Part shown: piece after piece, positions 46,301 through 60,700 of the stretch
Layout: the number at the start of each line of letters is the position of its first letter
Position numbering within the stretch: the first letter of the stretch is position 1
Assembly (NCBI RefSeq): GCF_002078875.1
Contig: NC_034424.1
Span: forward strand, 8,225,586 to 8,289,585
Length of the DNA stretch: 64,000 nt
From: Numida meleagris
Taxonomy: Eukaryota; Chordata; Aves; Galliformes; Numididae
Direction: 5' to 3'
Notes under the pieces: model-generated
Database searches by the model: none
Seen by the model: the letters and a program-made list of their open reading frames with translations, nothing else
Told to the model about the DNA's origin: nothing
Program-made: the position numbers and the translations under genes

Positions 46301-47877
46301 CCTGATCTTAGGTCTTCTGTCCGGCAGAGTGCCGAGAACGTCTCCATGTGATGAGGGAGGAAGGAAGGATGTGCTTGAAATGGGAGGAACGAGTTTTGTG
46401 CAACCACAGAGCAGAGGAGCTGTGGCAATCCCCTGTCATCGGTACCGAGTGCGGTACTGGAACATCTCAGCTGGTGCATAAGGTACAGTGATTTCAACAT
46501 GAACTGAGCGTTAGGAAACGTATCATTATTGATTTACAGTTGCACTGTGGGTCCATTCCAGTTCATGCTATCCTGTTATTCCACGGTTCTGAGATCATTT
46601 CAGCATCTGTATCTTTGCCTTATCGCGAAACTCCAAAGTGCACAACCAAAGCCTCTTATCCCGCACGGAGGAGCCGACCTCACCTCATTTAAAGCTCTAA
46701 CAGCAACGCTCCGTGTGCTTACGTACAAATGTACTTTGCCGTTTGCTCGAAGAGCAGAAGGCCTGCTGCTTCAGATGCCCTACCCCGCCTCCTTTTGCGC
46801 CCTATGGCGTTTGCCAATGGAGCTGGAGGGGTGCGGGCTGGGGCCGCGGTGCTGTGCTGCGGTTTGTTACTGCCACCTGCTGTGACACCGCTGCTCGTAC
46901 AGCTCTAGAGCTCAGGGGGATGCGAGGGCTAGTGGGGTCAGAGGGGAGAGGCCCAGCACGAGAAGAAAAAGATGAGGAAATAGAAAGGTTATAACCTTAT
47001 AACCCAGGTTGTAGCAGTGCTGGAAAGTCTTCTCATTGTGTTTTGTTGTAGTTGTTTCAATAAATAAAGGAAATAAAGGATTTGATTTTTGGCTGGCTAG
47101 AAGACAGCTGTGGGCTTGAAAATGGAATTGTTCATCCCTAGGCCCCATACAGAGAGAAAAAGGGTTGGATTTTGCCTGTCTCATTTGCATGAGTCAGTCT
47201 GATTCCAAATATGGACGTCTCTGGCAGCACCCATTGCTCGGTACCGTTCTGCAGATGCCTCCATCGATGCCATCTTTCCTGGTGCCCGGGTGCAGTCCAT
47301 GAGAAGCAGCACTTGTGTCAGGGTGTCAGGCCCTGTGCTCCCCGTCATCCTGCGGGGGTGTGTGTGGGGGGGGGGAAGCAGCTGCAGCCGCCGTGGTTGT
47401 TCACCTGTGTTTGTCCACATGCGATTTCTGTCCTCTGAAAAATCTGAGAGCGGAGCACAGAGCGACCACGAGGTGTCAGCCGGGCGCCAAGCACGGCTCT
47501 GCCCGTGGCAGTCTTGGAAGCAATACTTTAAGCGTGTCGATTTGTGGCATCCCAGTCCTTCTTACGATGAAGCTGTAGTCTGCAATGACTGGCAGAGGCT
47601 GTTCCCCTCAATGTGGTTTCTGACCTCCCACGCATGCTGGATGCGCGATGCTGTGCTCACAGATCCCCCTGGGGAGGGGAGGGAGCTGCTGGTGCCGTGC
47701 AGAGCTCCTCGTGGCAGTGCTGCTGTGCCTGTGCTCTGCTGAGCTCCCCAGAGCTGTGCACTGCCCGCGTCCCGCAGCGAGCGCACGGAACGAGCTGGTC
47801 ACCGGAGCATCGCTGCGCTTCGTCACTGGTGCTTCTTTTTCCCCAGTTAGCAACAGGTTCAAAGGGACGCTCGCAGA

Positions 47878-47955
47878 CATTAAATATTTACAATATTAGT
47901 ATAATATTTATGCTACTGTTTAATATTACAATATTAAATATTATTAAATATTTTG
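47878..47955. repeat. AATATT-rich AT block
   Basis: Repeated AATATT and TTAAATATT units (for example TTAATATTACAATATTAAAT) form an almost pure A/T block of about 75 nt, flanked by GC-richer sequence. It is strongly self-complementary and so able to cruciform or bend. Confidence 0.7.
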
Positions 47956-48590
47956 TGGACTTGGAGTTGGGCTTATATCCCTGGAGAGCCATCACTTTCC
48001 ATCACGTGCGGAGTTGCAGTCTGTCTGCCTGCGCACGCTTCGGTTTCTTTCTGAAGAACATTAGTTTCACTCAGCTCCTCCCAAAGCAGCTACAACTAAA
48101 TGAGAGCAGTCTGCTCGCTCAGCCAACGCTTCCCACGTCGCAGCAGTCTGCACTTCGTTTGGGAGCCCCTTTTTATACCACGAGATTCTTTCCTTGCGAT
48201 GGAAACAGAGCACGGATCTACTGGAATCAAGAACCCCAGAATAGAAACGCGTTAAATTCAGTTCTTTTAAACAGAATCATTTCTCCCACATTCAAAAGCA
48301 TATTGTTTGTAATATCTTTGAGCCTGGGAGGTCAATTGTCGGGAGGTTGTTTACACTTGCAGCTCTACATAGAGGCCCAGTCAGCAGAACTCGTCCCCAG
48401 GGATCCCTGCGCTGCTGCTGGGGAGCCGAGCTCGCAGTCAATGTAGCAGCAAACACGCATAATGATTTTCTGATGTAGCGAGCTTTCCTTATTAAAAATA
48501 CAGAGAAAATGTGCTCAGCTGCTCAGCAAATGTAACTGCCAAGCCACCTTCGAGCATCAGACCTATTTCAGAAATCTCACAAATGCTACC

Positions 48591-48610
48591 AAAAAAAAAA
48601 AAAAAAAAAA
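48591..48610 (+). repeat. Poly(A) run, 20 nt
   Basis: Twenty consecutive A after AATGCTACC. It could be the tail of an old retrotransposed transcript, but no source gene is recognisable upstream. Confidence 0.85.
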
Positions 48611-48729
48611 TCCCTCCCGATTCTCATAGACGCCCCATTGGCAGATGTGTGGATCCACAGCAACAAATTAAAAAGCAACGACAAATTAAATTGGTTTTGC
48701 TGTTGATATTTGCACTCGTAGAATATATT

Positions 48730-48760
48730 TGTTTATTATTGTTATTATTATTATTATTTT
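48730..48760 (+). repeat. (TTA)n microsatellite
   Basis: Imperfect TTATTATTG then TTA units over about 30 nt. Confidence 0.8.
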
Positions 48761-51700
48761 CTGGAGTATTTCTTGTGGCTCGGAGTGGAGCACTGAGCTG
48801 CCTGGGCGTGCAGAGGCTCAGGAGCTTGAGGTTCACCCTTGGCGAGGTGCTGAGCTGCCCCGCTGCCAGCAGGAAGAATAAAAGAAGAGAAAAAAAAAGA
48901 AGGAAAAAAAGAAAAAGCGGCGTAACAGATGTTTCCAACATTTAACAAAATCTACCTCTATGTTTTAGGGCTGTACTGAGTGAATATATTTTAAGCTGAA
49001 GCAAGTAAGAGACACCGGAATTTCCCAGTGCTCTCGGATGAGTTTCTTGTGAGCCCTTCTTCCTATTCCCTCTGCCGTTTCGTATGCTAGTCGTGTGTGC
49101 AAAAGGTTTTGCTTGTCATTTCTGGGCTTACCCAGAATTCAGCTGGCAGCCCCTGCTCTTTTTGATTCCTCGGAATAATGATTTCTTTGCTTCTGTAGAT
49201 TTGGCGAAGGAGAAAATTTGTGTTTAACAAAATAGAAAAAGCCTCAGGTAATAGAGAAGAGAAAGGAGAGCAGTAGAACAAGTGGAAGTCATCGAGGTGC
49301 TCTTAAAGCAGCAGTGCAATGCCACACGAGGCTTCCAGGAACCCGGCCTCAGAAGAAACTCTCCCATCGTTTGTCACTGAGGTGACAGATGTGTGTCCTG
49401 CTGGGACGGCCCGGAGCTCCCGGTGCTTGTGCCGCTGCCTCGTTGTGTTCCCAGGCTGCCGGCAAGAAGCTTGTATCAGAATGTTCATGAAATGCCCCGG
49501 CCCTGCTGCGTTTGTCACCTCCCTGCCGTGGTTTCCCATAGGCAGGGTTCGCACGGGGCCCGAGTGCCTGCAGCAGACTCTGATGTGAAACTGGGACGCG
49601 ATCGACACCCAGAGATTTCAGCAGATTACGGAAACTCTTCTTCTTCCTGGTGCTCCCCAGCCCCCAGCAGCTGCTGCTCTTCTCTTGCGTTTGTCTTTCG
49701 GTTTCGCAGTCCGTTTCATTCCACGATGCAGATCTGTGCCTCGCATCCACACTGCAATTAGAAATAGTTACGCAGGCTGCCACGAATAAAAGCTCATCTC
49801 ATCGGAACAGCGGTGACATGGTTCGGATACCATGGTTAGACTTTGAGGAGCATTCCTCCCGGCGTGTCAGCCTATGTGGACAATCAAAGTCCTGGCCCTT
49901 GTTCCTGTCCCGTGCTCCTTTCCCACTGCAGGGATGCACCACCACGACCGAGCGCAGCGCTGACACGGCCCGGCTGTGCCCACCTGTCCTTCCTTCACTT
50001 CAAGCACGAGAGCGTTAAATAATGCAAGAGCTAATTGGTATTTTTGAAAATGAAGCATTAAGTAAAGCTGAAAGTTTATGAACAGGTTTGATAAGGAACT
50101 AAAAGACCCATGATGTGTTTCTATGGAAACTACAGCTTAAGGTTTTTATCTGATGAGATTCTAAAAAGAGAACAATCTGTCTCTTTTCTGATTTCGGTAG
50201 ACAGAGAATAAATACAGCCAAATCAATTGCAAAGTGGTCTTTGAGAAGATAGCTAATGAAGTGCTTCAGGATGAAAACTGCTGCATAAATGGAAGGTGAC
50301 ACTTCTGTCTTAATCATTGCCACTAATTATGAGATTTTTAGGACAGATTGCTGGTGAGAAGCTGCAGCTCAGCAGTCAAAATATTTGTGCATGTTTCCGT
50401 GCAGTCGCTGTCCCTGAATTATTTATTTATTTGCACTTAGCCTGAGGCTGAGAGCATGGCACCTTGCTCACGGTCGGTCACGGGCTGTGTGCGGGGCTCT
50501 GCTGTGCGCTTCTCCACCCATCTCCAGTGCTGACCCCATGTTCTGCTTCCCCTGGGGCTGCCCTGTGCTGGGTGCTGCTGCCGTGCACTGCGGGGCCGTG
50601 ATGGCGAGGCTGGCACTGCACCGCCGGCTCCTCGTAGCGCAAGCGCAGCGTGCTGCTCAGAGGTGAAAGCTGTGATTCACGAAGCCATTGTGCTATTTCT
50701 GTCCACGCTTTTGTGCACTTTGATGTCACCTTCTTGATCGGCACAGACTGGCTCCCGGCCTCACAATTCATCGTGTACAGTCTATTCATCCTCACTTTCT
50801 TCCAGATCTTTATGTAATTCATCGCCCCTCACTTCACCAAGCCTTCGCCCAGAGCCAGGGCACCTTGTGCTAGCTGTGGTGAGTTCCTCCCCAGTTCCAC
50901 AGGTCACACAGATAACTTCATTATGAAAATAACGTATGGCCATGGTTAGAATTGGCTGAAGCTGAGACGTTTCCACTTTTGATACTCTTCTAATTTTGAC
51001 GGTCACGGCAAATGAAATAACATATGTATTTGTAGCTTCATTCTAATGAAGAAAAATACCGAACTGAGGTTCTCTGAATACGAATATACACGGTCTCTTT
51101 TCTCTGACACAAAAGGAACGGTTCCCTTCTGCAGAGTGATGGCTTCTTACAAAGCAACAGATGGCTCCAGCCGGCAAGAACAAAAGCCCTGGGACTTGGC
51201 TCTTACCTTCTGTATGTGCTGCTCCTTCTGCACGTGTTGTAAACTCTGAGTAGTGCTAAGGTGTCTGTAGAGATTAGATTAGTGGAATAAATAATTCTGG
51301 AATACGGTGTAGGTAGGCAGAAAATACCCCGTTTTACTGCATCATATTAACTGTGAATAAATAATTAAACAACCTGGCCCCCAGTGTAAGGGAAACCTTT
51401 TTAAAAAAGCGTAAATGAGCAGACAGTGTTTTTCAGTCTCCAAGGAGAAAATAGCATATTATACAAAAAAGAACAACTAACCAAACTTTCCTATCAGCAA
51501 ATGGAATACTTGGAGTTTTAGAAGAACCCTCTTTGAGATTGGAAGACTGTCATCAGCCTGGCACTATGTGGATGGCTTTGGAAGGGACTTCGGGAGCCCT
51601 TGTGGCAGTGATTTGCCATGCACTGCATTTACTGGGATAATTACAGCCACCGGCGTGCTCTCTTGTCAGCTCAGGGACTGCTCAGCCTGTTTGGCGACAA

Positions 51701-54700
51701 GCACAGATTCTCTCCTGGACTGATGCTGTGAATCTGAGAGCAGGATGGAAATCCACAGGAACAGGCTTCCAGCTGACGGAATTTTCTTTTGTCCCACCTC
51801 CTCAGAAATCTCAGAGGTGCCTGCGTTGTCTCTCTTCTTGCTTTGGCTCTTTATCTGCTATTGAACCGCATTTCACACTTGTGCCATTTTCCTGTGGGCG
51901 ATACGTGCAGCGCTGTTTCACAGATATGTGGGAAATGATGCAAAGAGCACAGTTTGCTGCAGCAGCTACCAGGCAACCCTGGAGTTCAGCATTTCGTACG
52001 GTGATACAACTTCCAGATGTTGCAAGTGAAGTGCTCATGCTTTCAGTGCTCTGATCCACTGCTTTAACCTTAATGAGTAGAATACACTGGGTGTTTGGGG
52101 CTGTAGAACAAACTAGAGGAATGAATTAATTGGACTTCAGATAATTTTAATGATAGTGGCAGTGGTTTAGTGGGGGAAACATTTTCTATTTCTGTTGTGC
52201 AAAACCAAACAGAAACAGTCTGGTGCCTACTGTAGCCTATGGCAGCCTGCACAGCCACCTCGTCTGCATGCTCCAGCTCAGGAGCTGCTGCTGCTCTGTT
52301 GAGCCCCTGGTAGCTGCATTCAAATCCATTTATTTTTTTCCTCCTGGTCAGGATTTCTTAGCCTGCCATGTAAAATTTAAAGTCTATCACTTTTAATTGA
52401 GAGGTCTAAAAGCTACTGGGACCGTGGAAGTGGGAAACTGAGGCGACAGCAAGTCCATCTGATTTCTAATGATTGGGATCTTACTGATGTGCCCGGTGTT
52501 CTTGTTGTGTTTCCGTGCCTTGTATCTAGGGAACAGACGTTTGTTCGTGTGTCTCTTTTCATACTGCAGCTGAACATGGATTTCCCCCTAAGCCTACAAT
52601 CTATTTCCTAAATGACTATTTTTGTTCATGGAGACAATTTGCAAAAGACTTTGGTCTTGTTCTTTATTAAGTTGCTGGTAAAACTCCCTCTGACTTCGGT
52701 TAGAATGGATCCAGCACTGACAAAGGCTGAATTCCCCCTGCTTGCCTCTCCTTTCATCTCAGGGACTGTGGCTTTTAATGGGTTGCAAGCTTTCTTGGCG
52801 GAAATTGTCTTCCATTTGGAAGGGATTTATGTTCCCATTTCTTGTTGCATACATTTCTTACTTGACTTTTTCACATAGGTTAAAAATACGCCGCAACTCT
52901 GTCCACAGAGATGCCCATTACACTGAAGTAATTAGAGTTGTGCCAGAGTTTCTGCTATAAACTGCATTTCTCAAGGTTTTATTACTCAGCTTTGGTAGTT
53001 CCTTCTTGTAAACAAGACGTACACTCAGGCACAAATTGTTTTGAAATGTGTTGGAAGCGTCCATTTCCACTTTTTTGAGCTATAAAAGAAATGAGGAGAG
53101 ATCTGAGCAGTCAGCTGACTTTTGGCTGCCATAAATCACAGGGAAGGGTGCAGTGGTGCAGCTCGTGCCCAGTGAGCCCCACTGCTAATGGGGACATGAG
53201 GCCTGGGGTTTGTTTCCGTTGTGGTTGCAGAGAAGCAGAACAACGAGGAATGTTTCTGATGGACTTTCTGCCCTTGTGTCTCTTCTGGCAATATGCCCAC
53301 TGGGATGTACTTTAACGTAACCTGGGGCTTTCTGTCCCCCAGCAGCCTCAAAATCTGCGTGTATCTTCCAGTTCTGATTTTACAACTGATATTTTTTGCT
53401 TTGCTGATAGCGGGTATGCGTAATCAAATTTTCAAACTAATTTCAGCAACACGCAGGCAACTTAATGATCCTCACCCGGGGTTAAATTGACCGAATTCTA
53501 GATACGAGCAACGTGCTCCCATTGCTGTGAGCAGCTCTCTGTGCTCTGGACACTTGTGCCATGAGCTGCTGGCCCCAGCTCTGGCTGCCTGGGAGCGCTG
53601 ATGCCCGTGTGCAGGTTTGTGCCTGCAGCCCCACGTCCTGTCCCTGCAGGTGCTCTCGCCTCCTGTGACAGCACTGTGTTAAGCTCTGCTGCCACAGAAC
53701 CACGTGTTAGCACACTGACAGCACAAGGAACGAAACATGGAGCAGAACTCCAACCTAAATTTTCAGTGCGTGGTAGAAAGGAGGGAGAAGAGCTTTCGGT
53801 CAATGCATATACATGCATCCATGGCTTTGTTATGGTATCCTGTGGGTTACGGCCTCCTTAATTTGAAGGTTTGTGATCTCTTTGTACTTGTGCTATTTCT
53901 GATGTACCCGGTGATTTAAGGAGAAGATGGGAGCAGCAATCAATTAGAGCTTGTCAGAAACTGGAAGGGTAACGTTTGGTTTGCATAAACCAGATCACTG
54001 AGATGATGCAGTAGAAAACATCCGTAAAAATGCAATGCTTTCAGCTGGGTCATTTCCACGCTCCAGGTCCTAGCAACCCACAAGCAAGCGTGCTGTGCAG
54101 GGGGAGGAGGGAGAGCCCTGGCATGGAGTGGAAGAAACCGCTCTGGAATGAAGAGCTGGAGCTGGCAGCACCTGCAGCGATGGTAAGTCATCACCGCGCT
54201 CCAAAGGCAGCACAGGCCTGCCATGGAGTTTCCATATTGCTATGCAACAAAATACAGTATTGGTTGTGGTACATGGGAATTGTTTCTTCCAGCTCCTGTG
54301 AGGCACACTGTATTAATTCTCCTTTGATAGATTCTTTCTATTGGGCTGTTGTCAGTACTACCGGGAAGAGACATGAACCACCACCTTTATTTTAATTACT
54401 CAGCTTTCCTTTCCTGAAGGGTAAATATCAGCTTCATATAAGAAGTAAGTCTAATACAGGCACTTCAAAGTAGAGCTGTGTGAATAATGGAATTTGCATT
54501 CAAGCTGAAATATGTCCAAAAAAGCCAACTTCTTTTTATGATTCGATAGAAACACGTATTGACTGGTTTTGGTTATCTGATACCACATTGAGCATTTCTA
54601 TGTTTTTCTTTATTCTAAAATTCTGTAAAGTGTACTTAAATTTAGACTACAGACATTACTAACATGTAAGAAAAAGAAGTTTCATCTGGAAATGAAATTC

Positions 54701-57700
54701 TTTTCCCCTGTGTTCCCATTCTGTGGCCAGTTTGGTTGTCTCAGCACAGACCTGTCGGTCAGAAGAGAAATTCTCCTTTATTTTCGCTGTGTTGGAACGA
54801 TGCGGGGAGGGAGCATGGGAAAAAATGGGATAGAAAAGGGAGAGATTCATTTCTTGCATGCTCCGCAGTGGTCTTTCTCTTACAAGAAGGAACTTCTCCA
54901 ATTATCCACAAGAGGGAGTTTAAGCTTTTTCTATGGAGAAGCTGAAGGTCGTACTAAGGTGCACTCTCGAGCGCCGGTGCCGAAACCGATTTCTTGAGGT
55001 ACCCCAGTCAGCAGAGCTTGATGCACCGGTAGCTGCTAGCGGAAATCACAAGCTGAGGGAACGCGGGTGTCTGCATGGCTGCTGCAGGTTAACCACAGCG
55101 TCATTTAAGGAAAGCTCTTTGCTTTGTTTTGTCGCCGTAGCATCTATTGAGGTTCTCTCTTGTCACTTAGTAGTAGTTGTTCCTGGTAAGCTGCACATTA
55201 AGGAAATGCATTATGAGAGGTACGTCTGGTGCTGGAGAGCGTTGGTCCACCAAGGCCGAGAAGCTCCACCTAGCACTGCTGAGCTCAGAATGCTGGTGGC
55301 AGAGGCAGGCTGCACGCACCATCTGTTGCTCAGGTGTGGTTTTCATCCTCGGAGCGGAGGGAATTAATCTGGAGGCTCCGCTTCACCACTGGGAGGTACA
55401 AGGATGGGTGTCAGACAGGTGTGTGCCCCAGCAAAGGAAGCTGGCTGATGCTGGGAGGTGCAGCTGCGGGGATGCTCTCACTCCTTGCCCTGTCACCGCA
55501 GCTGCTCCCACCTGTGTGTGCTTCCAGAGCTCCCTGCGCTTGGGAAGGTGAACGGCGTGGGAGCAGTCCTTGGAAGTTACCAAAAGTGTGGGACTGCATA
55601 TGTAAGCAGGGATGCCATTCTCCTTGCTAAAATTATCTTTACAGACAGCAACACAGTGTGGTTATATTGTACTGGCTATCCTCTCCAGTTCTGAGCTGCG
55701 GATTGTTAAAAATAAAGAAAATAAAGAGCCTTGAAGTTCATTGAATTTGAAAGCAACTTTCCTTAGGGCTAAAGAGAGGAACGAAGGAAGAAGTCTTGTC
55801 TGTACTGAACATCACTGAAGCACTAGATCCAAACAGGGGCTTGCATTAGTGAGAGAGAATTGCTTTTAATCCATTGTGAGTCTGCACCGCAATGGAAAAC
55901 CTTCTGGCTGAATTATACATTCACTTATGTTTAAGCAGAAAATCCATTAGAGGCATAGAGGCCACAGAATAGATGTTAATTTCAGATCAGATAAAAGGAA
56001 GCCAAGGCTGATAAACCAAGAATTTGTGGCAAAAGCTAAAAAACTAAACTAGGGGAATCAAACTAAAGAATTCAAAGATATGTGGGATGATTTAAAGGCC
56101 AAAGGAAGGCTGAACATCAAATTTCTGATGGCGTTGTAGAGGTGACCCATGCACCGTTCTGCATTTACTAGTTTAAATTATCAGGTGCGTTATTACCATG
56201 GAACAAGTACGGTTTGGGGAAAACAGCGCAGTGATTGGTTCTGAACTGCAGAGACTGTTCTGCTTTCTTTCCCAGAGAGCAAGCAGTGCTCTCCCGGCCG
56301 TATTAACACCAGGTAGCAGCCCTTCCATGGGCCCTTTCCAGCCCGCTCCCTGCGGAGCTCCCAAGTCAGCACGGAGGATTTACGTCTGTGCGGTTTGGTA
56401 CCACCAGAAGCCGCGTGCTCAGGGAGTTCTCCACAACAGGCGCTGCCGTTTTCACGTGGAGACGAACACAGTCACTTCCAGGCAGGTGCCCTTCCTGCTT
56501 AAACAGCCGTCTCACTCCTGATTTGGGAGAATGCTTATTGCGGATCAGACGCGCGCTCCGTCAGATCAAAACCGTACTCCTCTCGACTGAAGACGAATGA
56601 GGCTGAGTGCTGTTGCGCAGCGTGACCCTCAGAGCTCCTGCTCCCGTGTTTGTTTGAGGTTCTGCTCTGTGGAAAGGAATTGGGCCCTCTCTAGAAAAGC
56701 GTGCATCACGTACATACGCAGCTTGGGGGCTCGCTGGGAAGGTCTGCTCCGCCTGGGGCCTGTGCTTGTGTCATGAGGTCTCTTCCAACAGAATTACAAC
56801 GTTTTTTGTTCCTTTCAGTTTTTCAATAATGGAAAATAATTTTCCATGTTTGTTGGTGCTGCATACGCCAAGAAAAATAAATGTTTCTAGACAAACTTCA
56901 GAATTCTTATTTTGAAATGAGGCAACGCTGCGTGTGAGTTTAGAATCAGAGCCGGCACAGATCCCGCGGTCAATCAGTTTATCTGATTTGTCCAAAGCAT
57001 TCTGTAGCCCTGCAGTCAGTGCAACTCAGCATCTTCCCTCTTTGTTGGAGAGAATGCTCAAATCCATTAGTTAATCCAAGCTGAATAAACTCTGTGGTGT
57101 TTTCCTGCCAAATACTATAGAAGGGAATATTGAATTGTTCTTTGGAAAGGCCCCTAGGATCTGTCACGTCGATTCAGTATTTTTCACTAAGATGCAGACC
57201 TGCTCCTGTGCCCTTATGAACCGTCAGGATCTGAGGCTTATTGCATATGATGAAGTAAGAACGTGAGCCTTGTGCTTCCTTACGTTACAAAGATTAGTTA
57301 GCGTGGTGAATCCAGTGCTTATAAACTGCAGAGCGCTGCAGCCTCCTGAGATTCAATCTGATGGGGATGGGTTTCCTGCGTGCAGGTTCAGTTCTGTGCA
57401 CGTTCTCTTTGCACTGCTGGCATGTAGGTTCCTTGTAGCACCTGCTTCAGTGAGAGGGGAAGTGATGGAGAAAGTTTTGTAGGGTGATACTGGTGGATGA
57501 GCCGTGATAAAACTGTGCTCCACTGACACGCAGCAAGCAAATGCTCGCCCTCCTTCAGCAGTAGCCTCTGGCAAGAGTGGCATAACAAGAGCCACCCTCT
57601 TCTGGAGAGACCTCCTGTTGCTGCAGATCAGAGGATTTCACTACGACATTATCACACTAGCTCATCCTTGTGTCACTTGAAAACTACGCAGTGCTTTCAT

Positions 57701-60700
57701 CAGGGAGAGGTGAGCGTGTGAGAAACCGCAGGAGAAAAGAGAGCATCACTGAAAATGCTGGAGCGTTAGAGAGCTGCACTGCTGAGCAGTGAGGCAGCAC
57801 TTCTGTACGCCGTGATACACAGGTCTCAGCGTCTGCTATCAGTGTCAGAAAACAGGTCATCCAAGCAATATTGTGAATGGCTGGAAGATGGGCCAAAAAA
57901 ATTTCAGGACGTGCACGAAGGCAAATCTTGGCAGTGGCTGTTACACTGAGCCTGTCAAAACGGATCAAGAGCAGACTGACACCGTGCAAAAGGCACCAGA
58001 GAAAAAGCAAAGCGCAGTGAATGCAGCACGGTACACCTCCAGCACCTGCAGCCTCTGCTGTGCCGTGAACCACACGAGGTGAACATCCACCAGAGCATCG
58101 TGCAACCTGTACAGCAAATCTGTCTTTGTAAGTGCTCCGTGTGCGTGCTCTGCTCACTCTGGGTAATCAGTACATCAGTGCACAACAATTTTCCTGCGAA
58201 GCAAAACATGAGAACAATAAATGACAGGTCGTCTTTATATGGTAGTAATGTAGTGGCATTGGCACATATGGGCTCAGAGCTATTCGGCTGCTGAACAGTT
58301 ACTGTACAACATGCTGCATCATTCGTAGGCATCGCTGCAACCAGGTTTTACAGATACAGTTTCTCTGTGTTTAATTTATGCTGAGTGTATTCAGAGAGTG
58401 AAAGATTACCCAGGGAATCCTTCCTGCCCTTGGAATAGCAATGCCTTTCCTTTGCAGCTTGCTTCCCTCCCTTTGTCCTGTTCTGAAACTTCATGCTCTT
58501 TTTCTATAACTGTATGCTATCTTTATATAACCAAGGTAATATTTCACAAGCGTTTCAATGGACAATGGTGCTGTCAAGGACTATGTGCTGCTTCCCACAT
58601 TACATTGCTAAGCAACATACAATATAGCAGCATGATATCCTGCTGCTGGTAAGAAGTCAGGCTCCAGCGTTCAGTCAAATTATTCTGATCTGCTTTTCCA
58701 TCACAGAAGAATCAGCTTCTTTCAGCACATAATTAAAGATTTGTATTAATAGTAACAAACACGTACAAAAGTGGGATTTTTTTTTAATTCACAAGTGTTA
58801 AATACACGTACATAAGTATTTTTTTCCTAATCAACCCGAGACAAGTTGCCATCTTTGCTACTTTCCCAATTGTGCAGCTTTCACCGACTTTGAGAAGACT
58901 TGCTTATATCAAAGTATTGATTAAGTGAAATGCTTCAGCTTTGAAGCAAGCTTGTTTGCTCATCAGCTTAAAATCACATGTGCTCAAATCCCTTGTTACA
59001 CACAGGTTGTCTTGAGAGCAGACACGGGATGTCAAATCCATGTTTAGGGACAACCCTTCTACTTTCATAACCTCTGCCTGAAATACAAACTTAATGGCTG
59101 ATGAGGTAAAATCTCAGTTATCTCATTCTTTTTCCAAACAGATTCGTTTAAAGCCAAGTTAATTAGGAATTGGAAAAAATCTAATCTCTAATCATATTTA
59201 TAAATTCACATGGGACATTTCATCGTGGAGATCAGTTTTGACAGCTGATATCGTCTCAAAAGAAACGTGTATTTCAGTTCAATTCTTATTTATAATTGTA
59301 AAGGAAGTAATTAAACAGGATAATCACTCAGAATGTTAGCTCCTTTTCTAAAGGATAACATCCTTCTAAAACATTTCAGTAGATCCTGAAAGAAGAATTA
59401 TGTTACTTACAGATTCATTAAAGCCTTTCCAATTAGTTGTTTCCCACTGGCTTTTAAAATTCATTCATACTAGTTGTGCTTACCATGCCTAAGTTTGCAA
59501 AACTTTCACATTGTTGCTACCAAGGACGATTTCAGCATTTTACCATTAGCATTAGCCACTGATGGGGTTCCAAGTAGCCACTGCATTATTTGTTTTGTAA
59601 CTTAAGGAGTTGGAACATGAGGTCAAAACATGTTATTTTCAATAAGGCAGTCATGAATGGTGTAACACTCAGCGAGACAGCATGGGCAGGAAGAGGAATG
59701 CAGAACAGCAGCTCTCTGAGGTTCCTCACCGAGTCAGTGCTGGGAGCAGCCAGGCTGATGCTGTGGAAGATGGGGATTCTGGTCCTCCAAGAAGCTGCTT
59801 CTCAAGAGGAAGCTTGTTCAGCGCAGGGGTGGGCTGCCCTGGCGGGGTGTGCCGCCTGCTGCTTTGAATACTGCTGTTCCAATAGCCAGACTTGTCCAGA
59901 CCTCCTTTCTCTGCTTTGTGCACACCAGCGTACCAAATGGTGCATGACTACCTGGGAGAGAGAGAAGGCCCAAATCTGGACATCTCTCTGCTCCTCTAGT
60001 CTCTGTTCCCATGTCTTCATTTAAAAATGGACACATTTTTTGCATTATCAATACCTCTGGAGGGATGGTTAGCTTTCTAGATGGCATATGGAAGAAAATA
60101 CAGGCTTTGAGGATGATAACGTGTATGGGGTTGGGACAGAGCAGCTGAGTGTGAGAAGTGCTCTTGGTTTGAACAAGAGCAGCGTAAACAGATGGGCTGA
60201 TAATGCTGAATGCCATGCAATCTCTGTTTAAATTAGCAGGTGGGGAGGGAAAGGAATGTAAAAGGAATGAGAGAAATAATGCAGCTAATGCTGAACGGTG
60301 AACAGGAACCAAACGTTGCCAAGACATCACGAGAGAACGAAGGATCAATGGAGAAAGTGAAGTGAAATTGTTGCTTCATCGAGGAGAGAGCAGAGCTCCA
60401 ATCCCCTGCCTCCAGAGCCCACGGTGCACTGCTGAAATGTGGGCAGAGTCCTGTTCCTCCGACATGCCCAGAGTGCTGGGAGCATCAGAGCGGGGACGGT
60501 TCTGTTTGATGGTGACAGAGACCCGCAGCAGAAGAGGATTCTGACAGAGAGTATCACAGCCCGAGCAGACTGACAGGCACTGCCTGGAATCAGGCACAGC
60601 TAGCTTCATCTGACACTAAAATTATTCTATCAAGTGATGGGAACTGATTATAGAAATTTATTATATCTCCTAGTGAGAATAGGATGGCAAATCAGGACAC

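Noticed and set aside
48440..48610. Possible processed pseudogene ending in A20
   Set aside because: No parent sequence is recognisable and no target-site duplication was found; a plain A-run is enough.
50478..51006. Two overlapping minus-strand frames that might make one frameshifted pseudogene
   Set aside because: No family resemblance, no splice signals linking them, and ordinary composition.
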